Assembly (NCBI RefSeq): GCF_030272615.1
Contig: NC_081415.1
Location: 421,224,257-421,288,256, forward strand
Direction: 5' to 3'
Source: Cryptomeria japonica
Lineage: Eukaryota > Streptophyta > Pinopsida > Cupressales > Cupressaceae
Length of the DNA stretch: 64,000 nucleotides
Positions 47,339 to 58,462 of the stretch are shown here, piece by piece. How positions within the stretch are numbered: the first letter of the stretch is position 1; every line of letters begins with the position of its first letter. A model generated the notes under the pieces. It saw only the letters and a program-made list of their open reading frames with translations, had not been told where the DNA came from and searched no databases. The translations under genes and the position numbers were made by a program.

Positions 47339-47824
47339 CTCTTATTTGAACTTGTGCTGTGGATATTTTCATTTCAAGTAAGTTCTATGTTGTTATTGTG
47401 TATGGTTGATGATAGTTGCTCTAAATCTTTGTGTGAAGAAATTGTATGCTGCTTCATAGTTTGATCATCAAGATGCATCTAAGAATCGTGTAGCCTGTTA
47501 TGTTTTGTTTAATTGGTCTTTCAAAAGGAAAGTTAAATTCAATTAAACTAACTATGAAGAATATCATATAGTTATATGACATTGGGCGTTGGGTAGTTGA
47601 TAGATCCATCCAAAGGAGGGTTTAATAATTGTCTTTCAGAGTTATACATAGGGCTTGCAAGTGAATGACTCTACTGCCCAAAGGAAGTAAGGCACTAGTC
47701 TTTTAAAATATTGCCAGTACTCTTATTCAAATTTGTGATGTGGATGCTTTCATTTCAAATCAGTTCTTTGTTATAATTATCTATGGTTGATAATTGTTAT
47801 CTTAAATCTTTGTGTGAAGATTTT
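47339..47824 (+). repeat. Direct repeat of about 105 bp downstream of X2
   Basis: Segments at about 47339-47445 and 47719-47824 share CTTATT(T/C)...TTGTG-TGTGGAT, TTTCATTTCAA, a TATGGTTGAT block and AAATCTTTGTGTGAAGA. A weaker third copy may start near 47915. The rest of 47138-48074 shows nothing recognisable. Confidence 0.6.
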
Positions 47825-48074
47825 ATGTTATAGTTGCAAGTTAGATCATCTGCACTTTTTAAGATTTTAATACTTTTCAGTAGTGAAAGACTTATTTTCT
47901 AGAGTAATACAATACCAGTACTTTTCTATTTGTGTGTGGAAGATTCTTTCATTTGGATTAATTCTTTGTCATTTCTTTTCAAGCAATTCAATAAAATGTA
48001 AAATTTATTCTAATTAAACTCCATGTCCATCTTATAATTACCTCTCACTTTCCTCAATCTACCTTTCTCCATCA

Positions 48075-51000
48075 GGTACTCCCCTTCAAATTTGTTAATA
48101 GAGTTGGGATCTCAAATGCGATCTACATGGATCTTTGTTGTGAACTTAGGTAGATATTCAGTAATGTACACCATGGTCTGGTATACCATATATCCCTCCA
48201 CCATAGAACCCTTAGGATGTTCTCTTTGTCTAACCAAAGCCTTCAAAAATTTCAAGTGCCTCTTAACCATCCACATTGACCTTGTGTGTATAGGTCCACA
48301 CAATTCAATCTCCTCAACTTGGTGTATGAGGTAGGGTTCTTGTGCATTGAAAAATTTCGAAGGTAGACACTTTTGAATTTCACACATTAGACAAGGAATT
48401 TTTCTCTTTCAAAAATTTATATCTTCTTTATGGAATTCTTTAGATGACATCCATCTACAAGTAGGCGCAAATATATTAATGAGATTTAACAAGAATATAC
48501 AATATATTACATAATAAGTAAAACAAATGGCAAATATAAGATGTATACAACAAATTGAACAAATATAGTTACTTACCTCATGTATTTTCCAAGATCATAT
48601 ATATCTTGTTTGACATTGTTGTCGAAGTTGTGGGAGAGATAGAGGTAGAACGTACTGCAATAATTATAAAAGGATCTTTTAATTATTTTTCCAAAACTAG
48701 TAAACATAATAAATGGAAAAGTACATGCAGTATATATATATATATATATATATATATACCAAAATAACTACCTTAATGAAGATATGTCAATCATGTGTTT
48801 TCATCCCTGATCCAAATTCACCTTTCTTTGTTATGATATTGTTTATGTTCACTGCAAATCCTATGGGAAATTGAATTTTTTGTATGACTTCTTTTATAAC
48901 ATTGCTTTCCTTCTCTGTTAATAACCAAGGAAGGGCGCTTATATTATTTGGTCTCCAACACTATTTAATTGAATGTCATTCTTCATTGCATGATTGGCTT
49001 CCTAAATGTCACTACAAATTTTGACATTTTTTTCTTTGTCATGCCTTCCATCCAACATTTTCCATAATGTTTCTATTATATTCTTTTCAATATGCATTTT
49101 ATCAAACAAATGCAGATTTTGTAGCTTCTCATAGTAGGGCAACCTACTAAATTGTCTAGGATAGCTTTTCAGTCCTTGTGGAAGTCAATCACTAATGCCT
49201 TGACAACCTTCATGAAGCATATAAGTTAAACAAATTAACAACAACAATCATTGTCAATTACAACAAGAGTAAACAAAACACAATATAAAATATAAATTCT
49301 AAACATATCATATATGATAGATAAACAATTTGATCCAATGTATAACCTTGACGATTAATTCTATTATATTCCAAATTCCATAGGTAAGGTGTCATTCTTT
49401 GTGGTTTTGATGTAGTCTCTTCTTTCCCATTGAAAAGATGTTTTTCAGTAGTTCGATACTTATGATTTTTGTGGAGGAAGTGCCTATACTCATCAAACAC
49501 CTGCTTTCCTAAACTTGTTGAACGACGAGATTTCATCTTTGGACCACAAATTGGACATCCAAATTTTCCCTTTGTTTGAAGACCTGCAAGATCATATATA
49601 GTTGGATTAAATATGTCAATTTTTATAATTATATATAATATCTACTTCATAAAATTAAATATCATTAAAGTGCAGCTGAACGTTACAACATACCACAAAA
49701 ATGTGTCAGCCCTAGGGCATCATGAATTGTCCATACAAGCATTGCATGGAATTGAAATTATCTTTGTCCTATTGGTCTTAAGACATCATACATAGTGACG
49801 CCATTCCATAACTTTAGTAACTCATCAATAAGAGGCTCAATATATACATTCATATCTTTAACTTGGTACTCACCTAGTTGAATGAACATAAACATTACAT
49901 AATTATTATAACCATTTTACTGGAATATATATAAATTAATGTACATGACTATTAAATGAAAAAAATATGTCATTATGCAACAAATAAGACAAATGAGATG
50001 CTACTACATTAAAAAAAATTGATGTAAACAAATACCTGGAACAATCATTGCCAACATTATGTGCTCCATCTTTATCGACATCCATGGAGGAATGTTAATG
50101 TTGATAACAAAAATAGGCCACACTAAGTAAATAGATCTCATCTCTCCAAATGGATTGACATTGTCCACTATCAATGAAAGCCAGAGATTACGAGTTTCTT
50201 CTTTAAAGCGTGGCCAGTTTTCCTCCCTGTCCCTAAATGCAAAACCATCCGTAGGCATTTGAAGAATGTCATCTCCACTTCTATTTCATGCATGGTAATC
50301 CATAAATTGCACTCAGGTTTTGCACCTAAATAATCATTGCATACATGGAATAATGGGAATATAATGAAGAACCTTGCGCGGTACCTTTTTTGTTAGTTGA
50401 TTTGATCGATATCTACTGATATGACATTCCAGGCATTCTGTTGCAAATTTATATATTTTATGATATATAATATATAATATGATCATTGGGACATGCATCT
50501 ATTGCTTGATACTCCATTCCAATATCTTTCATAAAGGCAGATAAATCTCGGTATAAGCGAGGTAAAATATTTGATGGTGGTAACAAAAATTCACCTATCA
50601 ATCTACAAAAAAATAATAATTTGTTAATATAAAGAATATTAATGGTACATATTTCATCTTTTATTTACTAGTGATGAACTAACAACAAAAATAGATGAAA
50701 AAAGATGACATATATGACATACCTTAACATCCGTGAGATTGCTATGTTGGATAAACCATTCATAACTTTCAAGTTCAACACCAACAATACAACAAAGAGA
50801 AGAGTTGTTTGGGAGCCATCATAAACAGGCTCATATGCCTTCTCAAGTGTAGGTAAATCATGAACATCATCAAAGTCATCTCGATCATCATGATCAGTTG
50901 CACCACTAAATGTGTCATGGATCAATGTATTTGTACCATCATCTTCAACTATGTTTTCTAGAGCATGATAATATTCTTTCATAGTATCATTAACTTCATC

Positions 51001-51425
51001 TTCGATATTCATAGTACCATGTTCCTCCACTTGCAAAACCACATTCTTCGGGCCATGACAATCCATATCATGTCCCCTAGGGCGCCCCACCTTTATAATA
51101 ATGATCGACACAAATAAACCATGATCATGATCAAGTGATTTTTTGTATATATAAAAAATGTTAAAATGATATAAACATTTACAAATTCAATCAATATAAA
51201 GACATATAATGAACATCTTACCAATGGATGATAATCATGCCCCCCTTCAACGTGACCATGTTGCCTACAATGTTTCTCAGGTATTGTGATTAAAGGTATT
51301 CTCATCTTTAAGCCCTTGCAATTATTGCAAGGACAATAACATTTTCCATCACCCTTTATTTTCAATCTAGGCCATAATCTAGCAATTGTCTCTTTATTTT
51401 GTTCTGAAATAATATTATCTAACAT
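48075..51425 (-). pseudogene. TNP2-type CACTA transposase with DUF4218 part
   Basis: Eight exons with GT/AG borders can be read: 51222-51425, 50723-51090, 50036-50602, 49694-49873, 49347-49583, 48772-49191, 48577-48654 and about 48075-48454. In order they give the transposase-associated zinc motif (KCYCPCNNCKGLK), LPTLEKAYEPVYDGSQTTLL and LKVMNGLSN, then RLYRDLSAFMKDIGMEYQAI and DACPNDHIIY. NWPRFKEETRN, NPFGEMRSIYLVWPIF, YIEPLIDELLKLW, HAMLVWTIHDALGLT, KGKFGCPICGPK and LPYYEKLQNLHLFDKMHIEK follow. Exon 8 is DUF4218-like (SKFFNAQEPYLIHQVEEIEL, GPIHTRSM, HPKGSMVEGYM). Several exons carry stops (exons 3, 4 and 6). The protein would cut and move CACTA elements. The gene is dead but well ordered. 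Confidence 0.85.
48731..48758. repeat. (TA)n microsatellite
   Basis: Fourteen uninterrupted TA units, in the intron between transposase exons 6 and 7. Confidence 0.9.
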
Positions 51426-51892
51426 GATTTTTTATTACCAAGCTCCCAAGTATATGCAAATTTGATTACAATGGATCAAGTTGAAGATTAAGCTCCACAG
51501 AAGTGCATACATTTAATTTGATAGAAGGTAAAAGACCCTCAAAGGTCAAAATCCCCTAATAAGGGTCCAGAATCCCCTGCATGGTTAGTTATAAATGCTT
51601 TTTGACAAGTATTAGCCGCACTGGGTTGCAATTATAGATAAATTATCGAAATCAATTTTATTTATCAAAAAACATTCGTCGGATCCTCGACGAATGCTAA
51701 CCATATACCCATCAGCCCATAAATTAAGGTGACGCTAAACATATACCCATCAGCCCATAAATTCAAGGGAATGTCAAAATAGTGACAAAAATCATAGAGC
51801 ATCGCAAGTTCAACGAATGTCCTTCAGAAACAAAAAAAATGAAAATTTTGCATAGGTACCCCTACGTTACAAATAATTATTGGACTTTCATT
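51426..51892 (-). promoter_or_regulatory. 5' subterminal region of the giant CACTA
   Basis: About 470 bp between the transposase start codon and the terminus would hold the promoter. It contains the inverted ATTCGTCGGATCCTCGACGAAT segment (51670-51690) and a repeated CATATACCCATCAGCCCATA stretch (about 51703 and 51738). No clear TATA box is assigned. Confidence 0.5.
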
Positions 51893-51918
51893 GGATTTTG
51901 TAGTCAAATGAGTTAGTG
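51893..51918 (-). repeat. Right terminus of the giant CACTA element
   Basis: Read on the minus strand it starts CACTAACTCATTTGACTAC. The first 26 bases are identical to the right terminus of the smaller element ending at 60856. GAA follows outside, as at the left end. Confidence 0.8.
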
Positions 51919-54594
51919 GAAGAAGGGACCCTCCAGCTGGTAAACTTTAAGTCAAATGATATCCTGTGCTAGTCAACAAAGGAAAAGAATAAGGCAAAAA
52001 AAGGTTAAGGCAAAAATCTTAAGGGTTTAGGGTTTTCAGCCTAAGAGGTTTTAACAGGGATTTTAAGTAGTGAAGATATCTTAGATCGGTTGTCTACATG
52101 GCTAAGGTTGACACAAAAATGGTCAACAAGTATGATTTTCTTCTCACAAAATAGAAATATCGCACAAAATTGGATATTTCATCTATGTTTTGTGCCTAGG
52201 GTCTGGAGTGTACGAACATACAGGAGGTGAAAAGAGCTACGAAAAGGTGTTTGAAGCCAGAATGGAGGCAAGGGTTGGAAGCGTTGCTTGAGTGGGTGGA
52301 GTCGGGTAGAGGATTCATTATGGCCTTGGGGGAATCGGTGGTTGTGCTGAGTTAACCCCCATGCATTCATCCTTTCATCCTCTCGAGAGCCATGGAAGAT
52401 AGAAATATGCGGAGACATGAAGCGGTTGAGGGGTGGCGAGAAATGAGGGATTATGTCAGAGACTAGGAGATTTTTCTTGCCTCTAAAGTGATACGTGAGT
52501 TGATGGACCTCACCAATCTCAAATTCAAACTAGCAGATTATTGGTGAGATGAGCATGCTCAAGGAAAACATAGAGGTCGTTCTACGCGAGGCAGAGGAGT
52601 GGCAAGAGATTGTAGTTCTAGGAGGAACCAAAGGCGAGACGAGGGGGAGAAAGTTGATAGTGGAAGAGGTGGGTAATTATAGGAATGATGGTTGTTCTTA
52701 TTTTTTATGCTTGGTTGTTTTCGTATACTGTACTTTTTTGTTGAAAATACTGCTTTTTTGTAATGGGGCATATTTTGGGGTAGACTTCATGGGTGATTTT
52801 GAATGCTCGAATGGATGATTTAGGACTGGAAGGGTGGGAGTTGGTTTATTTTTTATGAGATACTCCATAAAAATATTATGATCTTGCATCTTTTATCTAA
52901 TAATAATACTAAATATTTACCAACCAAAAATAATAATAACTAATCTAGAGTAATCAAAAAATAAGTGTTTCTATCAAGCCTTAATAGATGTCCTCATGGA
53001 AAGATTTGAATATTTATCGTATATCTACAGGACCTTGAAAATATGGTTTACTTTCTAGCAATGAAGAGGTATATTATGTGCTTATATTTGAAATACTATA
53101 TTTGATAACAAACATCAAGTTTCCACAATCCATATTTGATGTTTTCTCTTTAAATATTTGAGTTATTGCAAATGTTTTAGCATATCACCTTAGATATAAA
53201 TGTTATTTTACAGTTAGTCTTATTTCTGCTTTCCCTTAAAAAGTAAGAACAAAGAGCTAACTTTTAAAATCCCAGAGATCATTTAGTGGATCGCAATCAG
53301 TAAACTTCCCATAATATATATTATCTTCCTTGTAAAACTTAGTATCAATAGTTATTATTATAGTATTTTCACCTTATTTCTCAACATTTTTATCTCTACA
53401 TTTTAGTGAACCTATATTTTGGCATGATATGTGCTTTAGCCTTAAGGTTTATCCTTCATCCCCATTTCCATTAACTCAAACATTTACTTTTAGGTAGTAA
53501 TTTTTCAACATGAAACACTTTTCCATGTGAAACCTACACATAAAATATCTAACCAATGTCACATACAACCTTACAAGTGGATACAAATAAATATTTGATG
53601 TGGCTAAACACATGTCCTAAGATGCATCGCAAATAAATATTTATTTTAAACATAACTAAAATAATTATTTCATGTGTAAGGTGTACAACAACCTTTTCCT
53701 AACTTGTGATAGTAGTGAACCTCTTAAGATGATCATCCAATGAACCATTTGAATAGGTTTTACTAGTTGTATTAGGTATGCAATGTATAGTAAGTCAATT
53801 GATAGTAAAAGCCACTTCTTGCTTCTTGCACCAATAAGAATTGATGCTTTTAACATATGTGCCACTATTTTTTCTTCACCTTGAAGATGCCTATAAGAAC
53901 ATGTAGCATTTGAGTGGTTAATTGTTGGCTATGTTTCATGAAGAGCTGAAGTATACTCAATATTTTATCATTTATGAAATGAGTTTATAGGCTTTGAATT
54001 GTTTGTTGATATCAACAACCACTTGAAACAAGTGTTTCCGTCACATGGCACAAAATATTTTTAGGCGAGGTCAATTAATTTTGTTGGTAATATATCTTAC
54101 CTCTTGTGAGGATATACCATTATATACATGTATCATCCATCTTCTAGTCAAGATTCATATTGATTTATCAAGTTCTATAACAAAAATTAACTAGTATTTT
54201 ATGTAATGATATAATTTTTATACATAATATTTCTTTTCTAATTGATTGTAGACATGACTTATGGTAAAGCATTGTAAGAATGTTCTAGATATTGTAACTA
54301 GGAGATAAATTTTCATCAAGAATGACATGGCTCAAAACAAGTTAGATAAAGAGAAATGTTAACAAGCATTAGGAATTGATCAATATTATATGGTGTCTAA
54401 CAAGTCCTCATGGGCCAAACAAACATCTCTATAACTACTGGGTAGCATGCATTTAAATGAAACAAATAATCTTATTATGTTCCACAATATCCCAACATGT
54501 TAAATTTATTAAATATATCAATTGAACATAGTGCATCTATGGATAATAGGCATATAGAATACATGATATTGTCGACAATCATTTAGACAATGAG
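51919..54594. other. Unassigned sequence between the CACTA element and the helicase remnant
   Basis: AT-rich sequence. A plus-strand stretch at about 52392-52700 reads MEDRNMRRHEAVEGWREMRD and later LMDLTNLKFKLADYW, but stops interrupt it and I recognise no family. A 270-bp frame at 52549-52818 overlaps it. Nothing else is seen. Confidence 0.45.
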
Positions 54595-54999
54595 ATGTTG
54601 TTATGTGTTGACCAACACATAATGTTGGTGTACAATTTATTGGTGGATTTTGGATTGATTAATTGGGCACTTGGTACTCTAAAGAATGTAGTTAATTGTC
54701 AAGACAATTTATCACCTAAGTTGTCATTGTGTGTGACCATAGAATTTGCTAATTATGTAGTTGTACCATGGGACATGATTAACTTGAGATTTGTCCATGT
54801 TCTACTTGTGATAAGGGGTAATTGTACACAAATCCCCATCAAAATGACACATGCTCTAATCACATACAAGTCACAAGGGATGATTATAGAAAGGACTATA
54901 ATAGATATTGGTGATGTAAAAGGGAAAAATTTGACATTCATCACTATCTCTCGAGTTAAATGCACCAACTCACTATATATATCACTCATTCTCATTTAA
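54595..54999 (+). pseudogene. PIF1/Helitron-type helicase, C-terminal remnant
   Basis: The 134-codon frame ends at TAA 54999. It shows the final helicase blocks: LLVDFGLINWALGTLKNVV (the NG-x-GTV region), QIPIKMTHALITYKSQGMII (normally HKSQG, here YKSQG) and ERTIIDIGDVKGKNLTFITI followed by SRVK. These are the C-terminal motifs of PIF1-like helicases, which in plants are mostly Helitron-encoded. Upstream 54240-54594 is broken and shows no Walker motif. A Helitron end cannot be shown, so a host PIF1 pseudogene is also possible. Confidence 0.65.
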
Positions 55000-56169
55000 G
55001 TGATACTTTTGAAATAGAAAATACATATTATTTTAATAATAAAAATTATAGAGAAGTCATTGGGATTGTTGATTTTAAATTAACTCTAAAAAATAACATT
55101 TGACACATGTCCATTTTTCATGAAATCGATATCTCCTATAATGTTTAATCTTAGAATTTACAATGAATGAATGATAGATTTTAATGACATCTATGAGACT
55201 AAATAGTCTAAGAGTCTAAGTAATCTTTGAACTTTTTGTGATGTCAGATCTCTTTCTATGGATCTTGACCAAGAAGTTGACCATCTTACTGATATTTGCT
55301 TCCTCAAATAACTTGTAAATACATCCAACTTTCAATAACAATATTTTTATTTTTATTAGCTGATAGGCTATATATGGTGGGAATGCCCACCATAATTGCA
55401 TGATGTCTCGCACTAGAATTTTTTCCGACTAGTCTCACATTTTCATGGTTTTGGTTTTTGTTTCATGGACACGCTTGTATGCCACTTTATTTTCACTAGT
55501 AGGTTGAAAATGTTGTGACAACACCCTAGAATGACTTCTGGATATTTTTGAGTGACAAGACATGCAATTATTGTGCCAACTATGCATTGAGAAGGTTACA
55601 ATAATCAAATAATAATGGCTTTCAGTGACAATTTGAATTTCTTAATCTTCATGTCTTTTCCATCTTTTTTGTTGAAATGAAATCATATCATCCTTGATTG
55701 GTGGAGGCAGTGATATGAAATGAAGAGACCCTAATTCTTGTAAAATCCATAGAGTTATATAGTATTCCATGATTAGAAAGGATTACTTGTTTCTTCATTT
55801 GCCAAAAAAAATTTAATGGAAATAATTTAGGAGGTTGATATTTTAGAGGCACCATCCAGCAAGTAACAAATGTATATGTGGCATGTGGAAACTTTGAAGT
55901 GATTTCCAAAACCTATTTCGAAAGCAGCTAAAATAAATGCCAATAAATGCTAGCAAGCAGCTAAAATAAATGCCATGCAATATTAATAAATGTGTAAAGA
56001 ACCACCTACAATAGCACTGCCTCCAGTAAGTCTATAAATAGATATTACGATTAGCTCATTGATATTAGCTCAAAATCCAACTCATCGGGATCTTAATGAT
56101 GTTACTTCTAATAGAAAACTAGCTTTACAACTTGGCCACTATAGCTATATAACAAGAATCCTGAGCAGT
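55000..56169. other. Unassigned sequence left of the second CACTA element
   Basis: AT-rich sequence with only short, unrecognised frames. Nothing else is seen. Confidence 0.45.
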
Positions 56170-56370
56170 CACTACTGTATCTGGCACCAATTTCCAACAA
56201 ATGTTTATTGAAATTTCAACAAACGTTTGTTGGATTACCGATGAAACACCCTTACAAATTTCGTTGCAAAATTTTTGTTGGAAAAGCGACGAACCTAAAC
56301 TCGTCGAAACCTCGACCAAGCATCGTCGAACAATGCCATGAAAAATGGAACCAATTTTCATCAGAAAATC
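56170..56370 (+). repeat. Left terminus and subterminal repeats of the small CACTA
   Basis: After CACTACTGTATCTGGC come AACAAATG, AACAAACG, GCGACGAACC, CTCGTCGAAACCTCGACC and GCATCGTCGAAC, a set of CGACGAA-type units probably bound by TnpA-like protein. Confidence 0.7.
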
Positions 56371-56869
56371 AATGAAAACTAATATATTTCAGTCATCAAT
56401 TTGGTAGTATACTAATATATTTAGTGATCAATTTAGTCATTGATTCTTGTTAATTGACCATTTACTTAGTCATGGTAGTCATTTATTTAGTCATTGTAAT
56501 CATTAATTGTAATTTAAATACCAATTGATTTATGTCTATTGGTAGTATATTTAGTCATTTGTATCAAAACAGTTAAGAGATAGTGACTATTATTCATAAG
56601 TTTGGATGTCATCTAGATATGAAATGTTGGTTAAATTCATTTTAATTCTGAATATTTCAATACTGTTACTAAAATGTCCACTATTATCAAATTTAGAGTT
56701 CAAAAAAATTAGTTGAATGTGAAGTTACATTTATTTCCAAATGAATGTTTATACTATCAAACTCACAAATAAATTATATAAATTAATTTTTTTATGACTA
56801 AATTATTTTTATTTTTATATAATATAAATACATAAACTATTTAACATATATATAATTATTTTTATATAA

Positions 56870-56872
<3 letters not shown>

Positions 56873-56903
<31 letters not shown>
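56873..56903. repeat. (TA)n microsatellite
   Basis: About fifteen TA units inside a longer AT-only tract. Confidence 0.85.
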
Positions 56904-56906
<3 letters not shown>

Positions 56907-56978
56907 TTATATATTAGTTTATATAAAACAATTAAAATATTTTTAAAAATTAAAATAAAAATTTAAAAATTAAGAGGT

Positions 56979-57210
56979 TGTGGTCCCCCTTGTGTGGGAG
57001 CTCGCAAACCTAGGTCTGCGGCACCCCATGTAAGGGGAGGTCGGGCAGCTCTCAGAGCTGCAGCACCCCATGTAAGGGGGTGTCACAACCCCCCTGAGGA
57101 CTGCGACACCCTCTTACATGGGGGGGTCGCAACTCTCAGAGCTACGACTCCCCATGTAAGGGGATGTCGTTGCCCCTTGGGGACTATGACACCCTCTTAA
57201 ATGGGGGGTC
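56979..57210 (+). repeat. GC-rich minisatellite with units of about 42 bp
   Basis: Units begin GCGGCACCCC-like at 57018 and recur about every 41-43 bp, with ATGTAAGGGG cores and alternate TCTCAGAGCT and TGAGGACT ends. A partial unit lies to the left and a partial one to the right. Alternate units are more alike, so the higher period is about 84 bp. Flanks are AT-only. Confidence 0.75.
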
Positions 57211-57259
57211 ACAGAATTAAAAAATCATAAATATCAAAATAAAAATCTTTCCAAATAAT

Positions 57260-57750
57260 AAAATGGAGATTTTAATTTTCCATGTATCAAATGGTCACCA
57301 TTTTTTCCAAATCTGCATTTGCAAACAAAAGAAAAATGACATTAGATCTAGGGTTTTATTGAGAAAACAAGAGGGAAATACAAAAAATCTCAAAAGAAAA
57401 TTGGTGCAAACCCAAAACAAATAAAATGAAGATTTTGATCTCCCAAAAAATGCATATGGTCGCCACTCCTTCCCAAACTAGATATCTGTAAACAATGTAA
57501 GAGAAAAATTATATCTAGGGTTCTAAGAAAACAAGAGGGAAAGAAAAAAAATCTCAAAATAAAATTGGTGCAAACCCAAAACAAATAAAATGGATATTTT
57601 GATCTCCCACAAATGCATATGGCCGCCACTCCTTTTCAACCTACAAATCTGCAAACAATTTAAGAAAAAACTTAGAAAAAACTACAACAATAGCTTCAAT
57701 GGAGGAGGCTAGGGTTAGAAAGCTTGATATAAAATGTTCAAATGAGAGAA
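57260..57750 (+). repeat. 163-bp tandem triplication
   Basis: Copies start with AAAATGGAGATTTT-like at 57260, 57423 and 57587. Each includes an ATGG(T/C)CGCCACTCC block and a GAGAAAACAAGAGGGAAA block. Copies 2 and 3 are closest to each other. Confidence 0.8.
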
Positions 57751-58083
57751 TAGGGTTACTTTCCATCTTAATATATGTTAGGGTTTTCCTTTGAAGCCCT
57801 AAGATCCAACGGTAGAGATTAAAATAATCTAATGGATGAGATTCTTTGCACAACCCATTAGGATTGTGGCTAGAAGTTTTTTATGTAAATTGAAATAATT
57901 AATTATGACTAGCATCATAGTGTGGGACCATGATGTTAGTTACCCATTACTTGGTGTAACTTAAATATATATTATATTAAAGATATATATTTATATATAC
58001 ACACATATAAAAATATATATTTATTAATAGTATATATTTATTTATATTAAAAAATATAAATATATGTAAAAAAATATATTTAT

Positions 58084-58448
58084 TGAAGTTGAGAAATACA
58101 ACTTCAGAGATCCCAAGAACACCTGCAAGCAAAATACATGTCACAAGAAAAATGGAGGCAAAAAACAATAATGGCTCTAAAGAAGAAGATTATCATTCAA
58201 ATAGGGAATCAATTAAATAAAAAAGTACAATAGAATCCTTATAAAAGGATATTAGCAACCCTAAAGGTGTGCAACCCTAAATATGTGCGACCCTAAAGAA
58301 ACCCTAAAGGGATAATGTGTATTTAATAATTAGAATAATTATTAAATACCTACAATATTATTAAATGCTTAAGTTTAGCTTAAGCGTAGAGTATAATAGT
58401 CTAATAATTAAATAAATAATTATTAGCTAATACAAGATAACTCTAACA
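58084..58448 (-). repeat. 3' LTR of the small LTR element
   Basis: On the minus strand it starts TGTTAGAGTT right after the polypurine tract. It has an extra 17-bp AAGGTGTGCAACCCTAA-type unit compared with the other LTR. Confidence 0.7.
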
Positions 58449-58462
58449 TCCCCCCTTAAGAT
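58449..58462 (-). other. Polypurine tract of the small LTR element
   Basis: On the minus strand TTAAGGGGGGA directly precedes TGTTAGAG, the start of the LTR. Confidence 0.65.

Larger units (their letters stand above)
16771..51918 (-). mobile_element. Giant CACTA (En/Spm) transposon, 35.1 kb with nested insertions
   Basis: The left end reads CACTACTGTATTTGACT at 16771. The right end, read on the minus strand from 51918, is CACTAACTCATTTGACTAC. The three bases outside are GAA on both sides (16768-16770 and 51919-51921), the duplication size expected for CACTA elements. TNP2-type transposase exons start about 490 bp inside the right end and read leftwards, followed by DUF4216- and TnpA-like genes in the usual order. 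Removing copia A2, copia B2 and the Y1 retroposon leaves roughly 18.6 kb. Subterminal CGACGAA-type motifs occur at both ends. The span is an inference from the ends and duplication; intervening segments could hold further unnoticed elements. Confidence 0.75.

Noticed and set aside
53665-53865. Minus-strand frame of 66 codons
   Set aside because: No motif or homology is visible, and another frame reads equally well; left unassigned.
57018-57190. CRISPR-like array
   Set aside because: Repeats are contiguous with no unique spacers and the context is a plant transposon; it is a minisatellite.
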